A DNA stretch of 64,000 nt from Flavobacterium coralii (GTDB taxonomy: Bacteria; Bacteroidota; Bacteroidia; Flavobacteriales; Flavobacteriaceae), in assembly GCF_019891545.1 (NCBI RefSeq), contig NZ_JAHDIU010000007.1:1-64000 (forward strand). Reading direction: 5' to 3'. Below the pieces are notes generated by a model. The model had not been told where the DNA came from. It did no database searches and worked only from the letters and a program-made list of their open reading frames with translations. The position numbers were made by a program, and so were the translations under genes. Of this stretch, positions 43,325 to 50,840 are shown piece by piece (within the stretch, counting starts at the first letter, position 1; each line of letters opens with the position of its first letter).

Positions 43325-44976
43325 AAGAGAAAAAACACATAGACAGGCTTTTCCAGGAAAAGTTTAAAGATTTTGAAGTTAACCCGCCCGACTTTGTATG
43401 GGAAAACATTGAGGCGGAACTCCAGAAAAAGAAAAAGCGCCGCGTTATACCGATATGGTTCAGGCTTAGCGGCGTGGCTGCCCTTTTGCTTATAGGCCTG
43501 CTGCTGCTTAACCCGTTTAAAGAGGAGCAACAGCTAAGGCAGGAAAACAACCCGGTAGTAAAAAGCAGCGATGATAATGGCACTGTTAATAGTAGTAGCG
43601 GCAACCCTGCCAGCAACGCTACCGAAAGTAGTGTAACAAATGAAAATTATGGCTTAGTGAACAGCGAAACAACTCAGGGCACGACCGAAACCAATAACAC
43701 AGGCAGCGGCACGCAGGAAAGTTATCCAAGCACATATAGTTCTAAGGGTAATAGTACTACGAAAACTAATAATTTTGGCAATACTCAAAGCGCCGTGGCT
43801 TCGCAGGGCAGGAGCAACAATGCTAATAATACTTCTGCTGCCACAAATGCAGATGCTGTGAACCCCAAGAATATAAAAAATACTGCAATCGGCGTTACTA
43901 CTGATACGCAATCGGCGGTTGCTTTATCAGGAACAGAAAACAGCGCAACGGAAAAAAATAATTTAAACCAGAATAAGAACAACGGTACTGTAACGGGTAT
44001 TAACCCTTCGGCTATAAATAACACTACAGAACAGGCTGTTGCCGAAAGTGATAACGGCACTACTACACAAGGTACCGATACAGTTGTAAATGAGAATCCG
44101 GCAGGCAATAACATTATTAATAAAGAAATTGCCATCGAAGAGGCCGTTGCTGAGACAGAAACAGATTCAGCTTCTGCAGAAGAGCCTGAAAATGAACTTG
44201 AAAAACTGCTTCAGGAAAAATTGAATGAAAAGAATAAAAACAAACTGGCACAGGCAGAAGTTAACACCAAATGGAATGTACGCCCTCAGGTAGCGCCTGT
44301 TTTTTATAACTCGCTCTCTCAGGGTTCGCCTATAGACGCACAGTTTGCAGGCAACAGTAAAGATTATAACAATAACCTGAGCTATGGCGTAGGCGTCAAT
44401 TATGCGCTTAATGATAAAATATCAATACGCTCAGGGGTTAATACGGTAAACCTCAGCTATTCTACCCGCGGTGTAGAGTTTTACCCGAGTATGTCGGGCC
44501 AGACCAACAATGTGAGCAGTAAAAGGCCCGAAAGCGCAACAGCTAATTTTATAGTGCATTCGGTAAACGCTGCAAATGCATCTCCTAACGAAGCTGCCTC
44601 AAGCCAAACGTTCAGCGGGTCGCTTTTACAGGAGATGGGGTATATAGAAGTGCCAGTAGAAATGTCTTATGCATTGCTTAATAAAAAATTCGGCATAGAA
44701 GTTATAGGTGGTTTCAGCACCCTTTTCCTAAACGATAACCAGGTAAGTGTAGTAACCGACCAAGGCTATAGTTCTCCCCTTGGCCAGGCGGAAAACCTCA
44801 ACAACATACATTTCAGTACCAATGTGGGTCTTGGCTTCAGGTACCGTTTTACAAAAGCATTACAGGCCAGCTTTGAGCCCACCTTTAAATACCAGTTAAA
44901 TGCCTTCAGCAGCGATGCCGGCAATTTTAAACCTTATTTTATCGGATTGTATTCCGGTATAAGTTTCAGCTTTTGA
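43321..44976 (+). CDS. Membrane-anchored protein with long linker and C-terminal outer-membrane beta-barrel (candidate sigma regulator)
   Basis: 551 residues in four parts. The cytoplasmic N-terminus of about 43 residues (HIDRLFQEKFKDFEVNPPDF, VWENIEAELQKKKKRR) is followed by one transmembrane helix (about 44-65). A 250-residue Asn/Thr/Ser/Gly/Gln-rich linker follows, low in hydrophobics. The C-terminal domain (about 320-551) has alternating beta strands (YGVGVNYALNDKISIRSGVN, EVPVEMSYALLNKKFGIEVIGGFS, GLGFRYRFTKALQASFEP) and ends in GLYSGISFSF, a barrel-type terminal strand. It overlaps the ECF sigma gene by 4 bp. The layout could let one chain reach from cytoplasm to outer membrane, and an anti-sigma role is inferred only from gene coupling. 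Confidence 0.75.
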   Translation: MKEKKHIDRLFQEKFKDFEVNPPDFVWENIEAELQKKKKRRVIPIWFRLSGVAALLLIGLLLLNPFKEEQQLRQENNPVVKSSDDNGTVNSSSGNPASNATESSVTNENYGLVNSETTQGTTETNNTGSGTQESYPSTYSSKGNSTTKTNNFGNTQSAVASQGRSNNANNTSAATNADAVNPKNIKNTAIGVTTDTQSAVALSGTENSATEKNNLNQNKNNGTVTGINPSAINNTTEQAVAESDNGTTTQGTDTVVNENPAGNNIINKEIAIEEAVAETETDSASAEEPENELEKLLQEKLNEKNKNKLAQAEVNTKWNVRPQVAPVFYNSLSQGSPIDAQFAGNSKDYNNNLSYGVGVNYALNDKISIRSGVNTVNLSYSTRGVEFYPSMSGQTNNVSSKRPESATANFIVHSVNAANASPNEAASSQTFSGSLLQEMGYIEVPVEMSYALLNKKFGIEVIGGFSTLFLNDNQVSVVTDQGYSSPLGQAENLNNIHFSTNVGLGFRYRFTKALQASFEPTFKYQLNAFSSDAGNFKPYFIGLYSGISFSF

Positions 44977-45019
44977 TATAGCTAAAGTTTTAGGCGGTCC
45001 CGTAACAGGGATAATTAGT

Positions 45020-45056
45020 AAAGCGCCCGTGCACATTTAGGGGCGCTTTATTTTTT
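45020..45056. terminator. Terminator between the sigma operon and the convergent lipoprotein gene
   Basis: AAAGCGCCC (45020-45028) pairs with GGGCGCTTT (45041-45049), followed by TATTTTTT on the plus strand. It serves the sigma-factor operon. The reverse side lacks a clear T-run. Confidence 0.82.
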
Positions 45057-45067
45057 ACATAAGCAGC

Positions 45068-45613
45068 TTACTCATAAACTGTATCAAGCACTTCAAACGT
45101 GTCAGAAACATCAATAACAGTACCGTCTTCCATTACTACATGGAGGTCAAAATTATAAATGCCTTTCGCTTCATTTGTTTCAAGAAGTGCATTCCACCAC
45201 AGCCTGTATATATCAGCCGTTTCAAATACCTGTTCGCAATTATTGCCAACGGTTAAATTTGCGGAAGTAATGAATCCTTCAGGATTAGTAACGGCACCAT
45301 CTGCTGATTCTATAATGTTAGAATCACTACTTATAAATGATGTTCCGGTTTCCGTATTTTTAATATAAATCACAAAGCTATCACGAACGCCATCTCCGTT
45401 TGGGGTTACAAAATAAGGTACTGATACCGTATAGTTACCTGCGCTATAAACTTCTTTAAATCCAAATGAATGCTGGAACTCTTCAGAAATTGTAACTTCC
45501 ATAGTTGAAGCAGGAATACATTCGGTTATGTTACTATTATTTCCTTGATCATCATCGCCCGAACACGAAAATAATATTGTTACAAAAGCAAGGGTAAGAA
45601 GTTTAATTTTCAT
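45068..45613 (-). CDS. Hypothetical lipoprotein with TPNGDG motif
   Basis: 181 residues. Signal peptide with lipobox ILFSC (Cys17), a GDDDQGNN linker, then a beta domain. It contains VPYFVTPNGDGVRDSFVIYI, which strongly resembles the FTPNGDGINDxF motif of the CHU_C gliding-associated C-terminal domain. Here the motif is internal rather than C-terminal, and a further 100 residues follow (NCEQVFETADIYRLWWNALLETNEAKGIYNFDL, ending DTFEVLDTVYE). The domain may therefore be a free-standing relative of CHU_C on a lipoprotein. Membrane-anchored; function unknown. Confidence 0.78.
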   Translation of the reverse strand: MKIKLLTLAFVTILFSCSGDDDQGNNSNITECIPASTMEVTISEEFQHSFGFKEVYSAGNYTVSVPYFVTPNGDGVRDSFVIYIKNTETGTSFISSDSNIIESADGAVTNPEGFITSANLTVGNNCEQVFETADIYRLWWNALLETNEAKGIYNFDLHVVMEDGTVIDVSDTFEVLDTVYE

Positions 45614-45654
45614 TTGAATAGTTTATATAATGTTAATCCCGGTAATCTTATTTT

Positions 45655-46392
45655 TTAAGGTGTTTTTACCAAATTGGCATAAATAACCTGCCTTGTTTTA
45701 TCCTTCAATTCTTTTTTATCATCAAGGGTTAGGCCTTCTGTCGAAACAAAAGGTAATACTCTTGCACGCATTACCCCCGGGCTGCCGCTAAGAAATGTAT
45801 AACTGAAACGCTTCTTGTTATCCGGAAAAACCATTGGTACAATAGGTATCTGGTGTTCTATCGCAAGGCGAAACGCCCCATCTTTAAATTCATCTAAAAC
45901 TATACTTTCGTCATCTGGCACACCGCCTTCAGGAAAAATACAAATGCTCAGGCCTTCATTAAGCCTTTTCTGCGCGCGCTGAAAAACCTCAAAGCGGCTT
46001 TTGCTGTTATTGCGGTCTACCAGTATGCTGGTGCGCTTATAAAAAAACCCGAAGATGGGTATCTTCGCAAGCTCTTTTTTACCTACAAAAACAAAAGGGT
46101 TTTTGCTAACCAGCAACATCAGCATAATATCTGCCATGCTGGTGTGGTTGGCTACCAGCATATAGCTTTTGCCTTTTTCCATTTGCTGCTCGCGGGTAAT
46201 TTTTGTACGGAAGCCCATACCGAAAAGAATGATGCGCGCCCACAGCCGCGCCAGCAAAAAGAACTGCGGATAGGTTTTAGGCGAGAGTATGGTAATTATC
46301 AGTACCGGCGAAAGCACAATTATTGGCACGCCCAACAATACATAAAACCAGATGCGCCACAGCGTCAGCAATACAGGCTTAATAATTTTCAT
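45655..46392 (-). CDS. 1-acyl-sn-glycerol-3-phosphate acyltransferase (PlsC-like)
   Basis: 245 residues from the ATG at 46392. The upstream in-frame ATG at 46410 would lie beyond an exact -7 box (46398-46405) and is rejected. N-terminal membrane helix, then the acyltransferase motif I HTSMAD (H83, D88) in VANHTSMADIM, motif II around SILVDRNNSKSRF, motif III FPEGG and motif IV IPIVPMVF. It acylates lysophosphatidate, or a related acceptor, at the inner membrane. Monocistronic, with a near-leaderless promoter. Confidence 0.9.
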   Translation of the reverse strand: MKIIKPVLLTLWRIWFYVLLGVPIIVLSPVLIITILSPKTYPQFFLLARLWARIILFGMGFRTKITREQQMEKGKSYMLVANHTSMADIMLMLLVSKNPFVFVGKKELAKIPIFGFFYKRTSILVDRNNSKSRFEVFQRAQKRLNEGLSICIFPEGGVPDDESIVLDEFKDGAFRLAIEHQIPIVPMVFPDNKKRFSYTFLSGSPGVMRARVLPFVSTEGLTLDDKKELKDKTRQVIYANLVKTP

Positions 46393-46397
46393 AGTGC

Positions 46398-46405
46398 CAA
46401 ATGTA
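46398..46405 (-). promoter_or_regulatory. -7 box of the acyltransferase gene (leaderless configuration)
   Basis: Minus-strand TACATTTG fits TAnnTTTG and is followed by GCACT and then the ATG at 46392. The five-base distance predicts an almost leaderless transcript and fixes the start codon. Confidence 0.55.
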
Positions 46406-46438
46406 ATCATTAGCCTCCTATCTTTATACCAAATCCGT

Positions 46439-46446
46439 TACCTTTG
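46439..46446 (+). promoter_or_regulatory. -7 box of trpS
   Basis: TACCTTTG fits TAnnTTTG exactly and lies 21 bp before the trpS ATG at 46468. It overlaps the TTG at 46444 and rules that out as the start. Confidence 0.58.
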
Positions 46447-46467
46447 CTTAAAATTTTATACAAAGCA

Positions 46468-47439
46468 ATGGCAAAAATACTTACAGGCATCCAGAGTACG
46501 GGTACACCGCATTTAGGCAACCTGCTGGGCGCAATTTTACCGGCTGTTGAAATGGCCAACAAACCTGAAAATGAATCGTATCTTTTTATAGCCGACCTGC
46601 ACTCTGCAACACAAATTAAAAACGGGGCAGAACTTAGGGCTAATACTTACAGCGTAGCCGCAACATGGCTTGCCTGTGGGCTTGACATTAACAGGGTAGT
46701 ATTTTACCGCCAGAGCGATGTACCACAAGTTGCAGAGCTTAGCTGGTACCTGAGCTGCTTTTTCCCGTATCAGAGGCTTACCCTTGCCCACTCATTTAAA
46801 GACAAAGCCGACAGGCTGGAAGATGTAAATGCCGGATTGTTTACCTATCCTATGCTGATGGCTGCCGATATACTTTTATATGATGCCGAGTTTGTACCGG
46901 TGGGTAAAGACCAGCTTCAGCATATAGAAATTACACGTGATGTGGCGGCACGCTTTAACCACCAGATGGGTGATACCTTTGTATTACCGGAACCTATTAC
47001 AAGCGAGGAAACAAAAATTGTTCCCGGCACCGATGGTGAAAAGATGAGCAAATCGCGCAATAACTTTATCAATATTTTTCAGGAAGACAAACCGCTGCGC
47101 AAGCAGGTAATGGCAATACAAACCGACAGCACTCCGCTGGAAGAGCCTAAAAATCCTGATACGTGTAATGTGTTCGCTATGTATAAACTATTGGCCACAC
47201 CCGAGCAAACGGAAGCCATGCGCGCGAACTATTTAGGTGGCAACTATGGCTACGGGCACGCCAAGCAGGCACTATTTGAGCTTATAACCGAAAGGTTTGC
47301 GACTGTACGAGAAAAATACAGCTATTATATGGCTAACCTTAATGAGGTAGATGCCGCACTAAAAGTAGGGTCTGAAAAGGCGGCAGCCGTTGCAAATGGC
47401 GTGTTGGCACGCGTAAGAGAGAAGCTGGGCTACCTTTAG
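46468..47439 (+). CDS. trpS: Tryptophan--tRNA ligase
   Basis: 323 residues. Class I signatures: the HIGH-equivalent TGTPHLGN (11-18) and the KMSKS loop in DGEKMSKSRNN (near 192-198). YLFIADLHSATQI and YPMLMAADILLYDAEFVPVGKDQLQHIEITRD are typical TrpRS segments. Length is normal for the bacterial enzyme. It is monocistronic with its own promoter and has no attenuator structure. Confidence 0.97.
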   Translation: MAKILTGIQSTGTPHLGNLLGAILPAVEMANKPENESYLFIADLHSATQIKNGAELRANTYSVAATWLACGLDINRVVFYRQSDVPQVAELSWYLSCFFPYQRLTLAHSFKDKADRLEDVNAGLFTYPMLMAADILLYDAEFVPVGKDQLQHIEITRDVAARFNHQMGDTFVLPEPITSEETKIVPGTDGEKMSKSRNNFINIFQEDKPLRKQVMAIQTDSTPLEEPKNPDTCNVFAMYKLLATPEQTEAMRANYLGGNYGYGHAKQALFELITERFATVREKYSYYMANLNEVDAALKVGSEKAAAVANGVLARVREKLGYL

Positions 47440-47542
47440 ATCCTATCTTAAATAAGCCTATCTTATAAATTTAAAAACATATCAGGCCTTTATATTCTTA
47501 TTTTGAGTAACTTAGTGTTCATTAACAACTAATTACATTATT

Positions 47543-48040
47543 ATGAGAATTAAAGGCCTTATAGTTTTATGCATTGTTGCACTAATGGCATTTAGCTATA
47601 CAACTCCTGAAGAAACTGTTTATAACCTGTCACAAAAAATTACTGTTGGTGAGGTTAAAAACGGGCATGTTAAAGTGCTGATAAATGAAAAAGCCTTTTT
47701 AAAGGCTGCTAATGATGAAATGACGCTTACTCCAAAGCATCATGTTGATGCGCTTAAAATACTTAAAAACGAAGCCGTACCCGGCGGACTTTACTACATA
47801 GAAATGTCTTCATCAAAAAACAGCTTTAAACTGGTAAGGGCATTGTATAACCGCAACAACAAGCTGGTTATGGATAAAGAAGCCTCCGATAACGATTACC
47901 TTTTACATAGCTACTTTGTTAGCTGTAACGGCTACGGCTGCAGCCCTGCACTTGTATATGAAGACGAGCAGGCCTACTGGATTTGCGAAAGTAGTACCGA
48001 AAACAGCAGCTGCGAAAGATCGGTGAGCATTATCAATTAA
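47543..48040 (+). CDS. Hypothetical secreted protein (165 aa)
   Basis: 165 residues with an N-terminal hydrophobic segment acting as signal peptide (GLIVLCIVALMAFSY). The mature part has four cysteines in its C-terminal third (SCNGYGCSP, WICESSTENSSC), possibly two disulfides, and charged stretches before (KAANDEMTLTPKHHVDALKI). No named family recognised. Its stop codon overlaps that of convergent dprA (shared TTAA at 48037-48040). Confidence 0.7.
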   Translation: MRIKGLIVLCIVALMAFSYTTPEETVYNLSQKITVGEVKNGHVKVLINEKAFLKAANDEMTLTPKHHVDALKILKNEAVPGGLYYIEMSSSKNSFKLVRALYNRNNKLVMDKEASDNDYLLHSYFVSCNGYGCSPALVYEDEQAYWICESSTENSSCERSVSIIN

Positions 48041-49140
48041 ACCGCTTCAAACATTTTACCGGGCAAGGGGCGTATCACGCCCTTTAGCTCCATTGTCAGT
48101 AACATAGATGATAATTTAAATACCGGCATTTCGCATGCCAGCGCAATAAGGTCGAGCTGTTCTTTGCCGTTTTTCAGCAGGTAATCATATACTTTCTGTT
48201 CATCTTCTTCAAGCGAAATGAATAACTGTTTTTGTACGGGCTTCTGTTTCTTTTCTTCCGTCTCCCAGTTCATGATGTAAATAAGGTCGGCAGCACCTGT
48301 AAGCAGGTTGGCACGCTGTGTCTTTATCAGGTTATTACAGCCCATACTATACTTATCGGTAATACGTCCCGGTACGGCAAACACATCACGATTATAGTCG
48401 TTTGCAACATTTGCAGTAATAAGCGAGCCGCCTTTCTCGGCGCTTTCAACAATTATGGTTGCCTCACTTAACCCGGCTACAATTCGGTTACGTTTTACAA
48501 AGTTTTCTTTGTCAGGGTTGCTGCTGCTCCAGAACTCGGTCATAAAACCACCGTTCTCCTCCATCTTCGCTACATACTTTTTATGCACTTTCGGGTACAC
48601 CTGGTTTAATCCATGTGCTACCACGCCAATGGTTTGCAGACCTAAATCCATCGCCACAAGGTGAGCGTGAATGTCTATGCCATACGCAAAACCACTTACA
48701 ATAACAGGATTTAGCGGCACCAGGTCCTCCAGCAGCTTGCGGGTAAAGTCAGCACCATAAGCGGTCATTTGCCTTGTGCCTACTATACTGAGCATCTTTC
48801 TGCCTTCAACATTAATATTACCTGAACTAAACAGCAGCACCGGCCCATCTATGCAATGCTTTAACCTTTCAGGATAGTCTTTATCAAGATAAAATGTAAC
48901 TGAAATATTATTACCCGATATAAATTTCATTTCGGCTTCAGCCTGCTTAAATACTTCAGGATTTTTAAGATTATTATATAAAATATCGCCTACTCCCTCT
49001 ATGGCCAATATCTGCTGGCGCTTTGCCTTAAAAACAGCTTCGGCACCACCTAAATGGTTAATCAGTTTTTTGGCAACTATATCGCCCACGCCCTCTACCC
49101 GCATAAGGGCGAGGGTATTCAGTAATTCATTTTCTGACAT
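48037..49140 (-). CDS. dprA: DNA-processing protein DprA
   Basis: 367 residues. N-terminal helix-hairpin-helix region (about 10-60: VEGVGDIVAKKLINHLGG, IEGVGDILYNNL), then the Rossmann-like DprA fold with the family motifs SIVGTRQMTAYG, VSGFAYGIDIHAH, NRIVAGLSEATIIVE and KGGSLITANVANDYNRDVFAVPG. A C-terminal winged-helix DML1-like part (about 300-367) follows. It loads RecA onto incoming single-stranded DNA in natural transformation. Monocistronic. Its last bases overlap the convergent hypothetical gene. Confidence 0.95.
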   Translation of the reverse strand: MSENELLNTLALMRVEGVGDIVAKKLINHLGGAEAVFKAKRQQILAIEGVGDILYNNLKNPEVFKQAEAEMKFISGNNISVTFYLDKDYPERLKHCIDGPVLLFSSGNINVEGRKMLSIVGTRQMTAYGADFTRKLLEDLVPLNPVIVSGFAYGIDIHAHLVAMDLGLQTIGVVAHGLNQVYPKVHKKYVAKMEENGGFMTEFWSSSNPDKENFVKRNRIVAGLSEATIIVESAEKGGSLITANVANDYNRDVFAVPGRITDKYSMGCNNLIKTQRANLLTGAADLIYIMNWETEEKKQKPVQKQLFISLEEDEQKVYDYLLKNGKEQLDLIALACEMPVFKLSSMLLTMELKGVIRPLPGKMFEAV

Positions 49141-49227
49141 AAAAACATGATAAGCAGGCGGTTAATTAGTTTCGCTGCTTTGTTAATAAAATTTGTGAAT
49201 AAAATTTTGCTTTGGCTGTTGAATGGT

Positions 49228-49235
49228 TAATTTTG
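49228..49235 (+). promoter_or_regulatory. -7 box of the HU/SPOR gene (leaderless configuration)
   Basis: TAATTTTG fits TAnnTTTG and is followed by TGTTT and then ATG at 49241. A TTG at 49207-49209 sits 18 bp upstream, as expected for a -33 element, so this is the best complete promoter in the window. Confidence 0.6.
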
Positions 49236-49240
49236 TGTTT

Positions 49241-50191
49241 ATGATGATAGAAAAATACATATCGGCACTACTATATCGTTACCAGTGTGTTACGGTTCCC
49301 GGCTTTGGAGCTTTCCTTGCCGAAACCAGTCCCGCAAGGCTGGACAGTACTACGCACACTTTCTATCCTCCTAAAAAACTCATTTCTTTTAATGCGAATT
49401 TAAAGAATAATGACGGGCTTTTAGCCAACCACATAGCCTTACAGGAAAATATTTCTTATGATGAGGCTGTGGCGGCAGTGCAAAAGCAAACCGCACAATG
49501 GCTTTATATGCTGGAAAGCGGGCAGCCGTTACCGCTTAAAAACCTGGGCCACATAGCCCGCAATGCCGAAGGCAACCTTGTATTTACACCCGATACTCCT
49601 GTTAATTACCTTACAGATGCTTTCGGGCTAAGTACTTTTACTTCTCCTGCCGTTAAACGTGAGGAATATATAGCTGTAAATGATACAGAAGAAGCCGAAG
49701 AAGAAGTACCTGTATTAGTAGCAGCGCAACGCAGGCGCAGCTACCCTTACCTTAAATATGCAGCCTTATTTGCCGTTGCTTTAACCGCAGGTGGTGCAGG
49801 CTACAAAACATGGCACGAGCAACAGGTGGCTAAAGAAACACTTTTAGTACAGCAGCAGGTACAGGAAGAAGTGCAGCAACGCATACAGCAGGCTACCTTT
49901 TTTATAGAAAACCCGCTGCCTGCGGTACAACTTACCGTAAAAGAAGAAGTAACCGTTATGCCTTACCATATAGTGGCAGGTGCTTACCGCAGCGAAGCTA
50001 ATGCAGCCACGGCAGTTGCACAGCTTAAAGATAAAGGCTACACAAAAGCACGGGCTTTAGGAATAAACAAATTCGGGCTTTACCCGGTTATTTACGGAAG
50101 CTACAGTGATGCTGCCGAAGCGCAGAATGACATGAATGCCATAAGGAGAGGCGAAAACAGCGAAGCCTGGTTACTCATAAAAGAATTATAA
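49241..50191 (+). CDS. HU-CCDC81 domain plus SPOR domain membrane protein
   Basis: 316 residues from ATG 49241. An in-frame ATG at 49223 would lie within or upstream of the promoter. The first 130 residues form a bacterial HU-CCDC81-like pair (EKYISALLYRYQCVTVPGFGAFLAE, LISFNANLKNNDGLLANHIA). A transmembrane helix lies near 165-185 (LKYAALFAVALTAGGAGYKTW). A coiled-coil of Gln/Glu follows (KETLLVQQQVQEEVQQRIQQ). The C-terminal 75 residues are a SPOR domain (YHIVAGAYRSEANAATAVAQLKDKGY) that binds denuded glycan strands. The protein therefore links a cytosolic DNA-binding-type fold to septal peptidoglycan across the inner membrane. Confidence 0.88.
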   Translation: MMIEKYISALLYRYQCVTVPGFGAFLAETSPARLDSTTHTFYPPKKLISFNANLKNNDGLLANHIALQENISYDEAVAAVQKQTAQWLYMLESGQPLPLKNLGHIARNAEGNLVFTPDTPVNYLTDAFGLSTFTSPAVKREEYIAVNDTEEAEEEVPVLVAAQRRRSYPYLKYAALFAVALTAGGAGYKTWHEQQVAKETLLVQQQVQEEVQQRIQQATFFIENPLPAVQLTVKEEVTVMPYHIVAGAYRSEANAATAVAQLKDKGYTKARALGINKFGLYPVIYGSYSDAAEAQNDMNAIRRGENSEAWLLIKEL

Positions 50192-50195
50192 AAGC

Positions 50196-50219
50196 ATCCT
50201 CCGCCACGGAGGATTTTTT
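50196..50219 (+). terminator. Terminator of the HU/SPOR gene
   Basis: ATCCTCCG pairs with CGGAGGAT around CCA and is followed by six Ts. It lies 4 bp after the stop codon and just upstream of the thioesterase promoter. Confidence 0.88.
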
Positions 50220-50230
50220 ATTTACTGTAG

Positions 50231-50238
50231 TATCTTTG
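50231..50238 (+). promoter_or_regulatory. -7 box of the thioesterase gene
   Basis: TATCTTTG fits TAnnTTTG exactly, 16 bp before the ATG at 50255. Confidence 0.58.
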
Positions 50239-50254
50239 CCACAAAAATATCAGT

Positions 50255-50764
50255 ATGCAGGTAAAATATCCTTTAGATTCGGTTTGCATAATGACCGATA
50301 TGGTGCTTCCCGGCGAAACCAACCCGCTTAACAACCTTTTTGGTGGCGAGCTACTGGCCCGTATGGACCGTGCCGCAAGCATAGCCGCACGCAGGCATTC
50401 GCGCCGAATTGTGGTAACCGCCTCTGTTAACCACGTGGCTTTTAACCGCTCTATCCCTTTGGGAAGCGTTGTTACGGTAGAGGCTAAGGTTTCGCGCACC
50501 TTTAAAACCTCTATGGAAATTTTTATTGATGTGTGGACAGAAGACCGCGAAAGCGGGACAAGGGCTAAAGCAAACGAAGCTATTTATACTTTTGTTGCCG
50601 TAGATGAAACAGGCCGCCCGGTAGAAGTACCGCCAATAGAACCGCAGACAGAACTCGAAAAACAACGTTTTGATGCCGCCCTGCGCCGTAAACAGTTAAG
50701 CCTTGTACTTGCCGGCAAAATGAGCCCGCATGATGCTACAGAACTAAAGGCATTATTTGTATAG
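50255..50764 (+). CDS. Acyl-CoA thioesterase (hotdog fold)
   Basis: 169 residues. Single hotdog domain of the BACH/YciA-like family: MTDMVLPGETNPLNNLFGGELLARMDRAASIAARRH and VVTASVNHVAFNRSIPLGSVVTVEAKVSRTFKTSMEIFIDVW. The N-P-x-x-N-x-x-F-G-G pattern carries the active-site Asn and the long helix start. It hydrolyses acyl-CoA to free acid and CoA in the cytosol. Chain-length specificity cannot be told. It is monocistronic. Confidence 0.92.
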   Translation: MQVKYPLDSVCIMTDMVLPGETNPLNNLFGGELLARMDRAASIAARRHSRRIVVTASVNHVAFNRSIPLGSVVTVEAKVSRTFKTSMEIFIDVWTEDRESGTRAKANEAIYTFVAVDETGRPVEVPPIEPQTELEKQRFDAALRRKQLSLVLAGKMSPHDATELKALFV

Positions 50765-50790
50765 GGTTAATCCGAAACAATAATAATTAA

Positions 50791-50833
50791 AAATTCCATT
50801 TCTGCTGCAACAAGCGAAGAAATGGAATTTTTA
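50791..50833. terminator. Bidirectional terminator between thioesterase and EnvC-like genes
   Basis: AAATTCCATTTCT (50791-50803) pairs with AGAAATGGAATTT (50818-50830) across a 14-nt loop. Ts follow on the plus strand and As precede it, so it can serve both convergent transcripts. Confidence 0.82.
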
Positions 50834-50840
50834 TTTTAAG

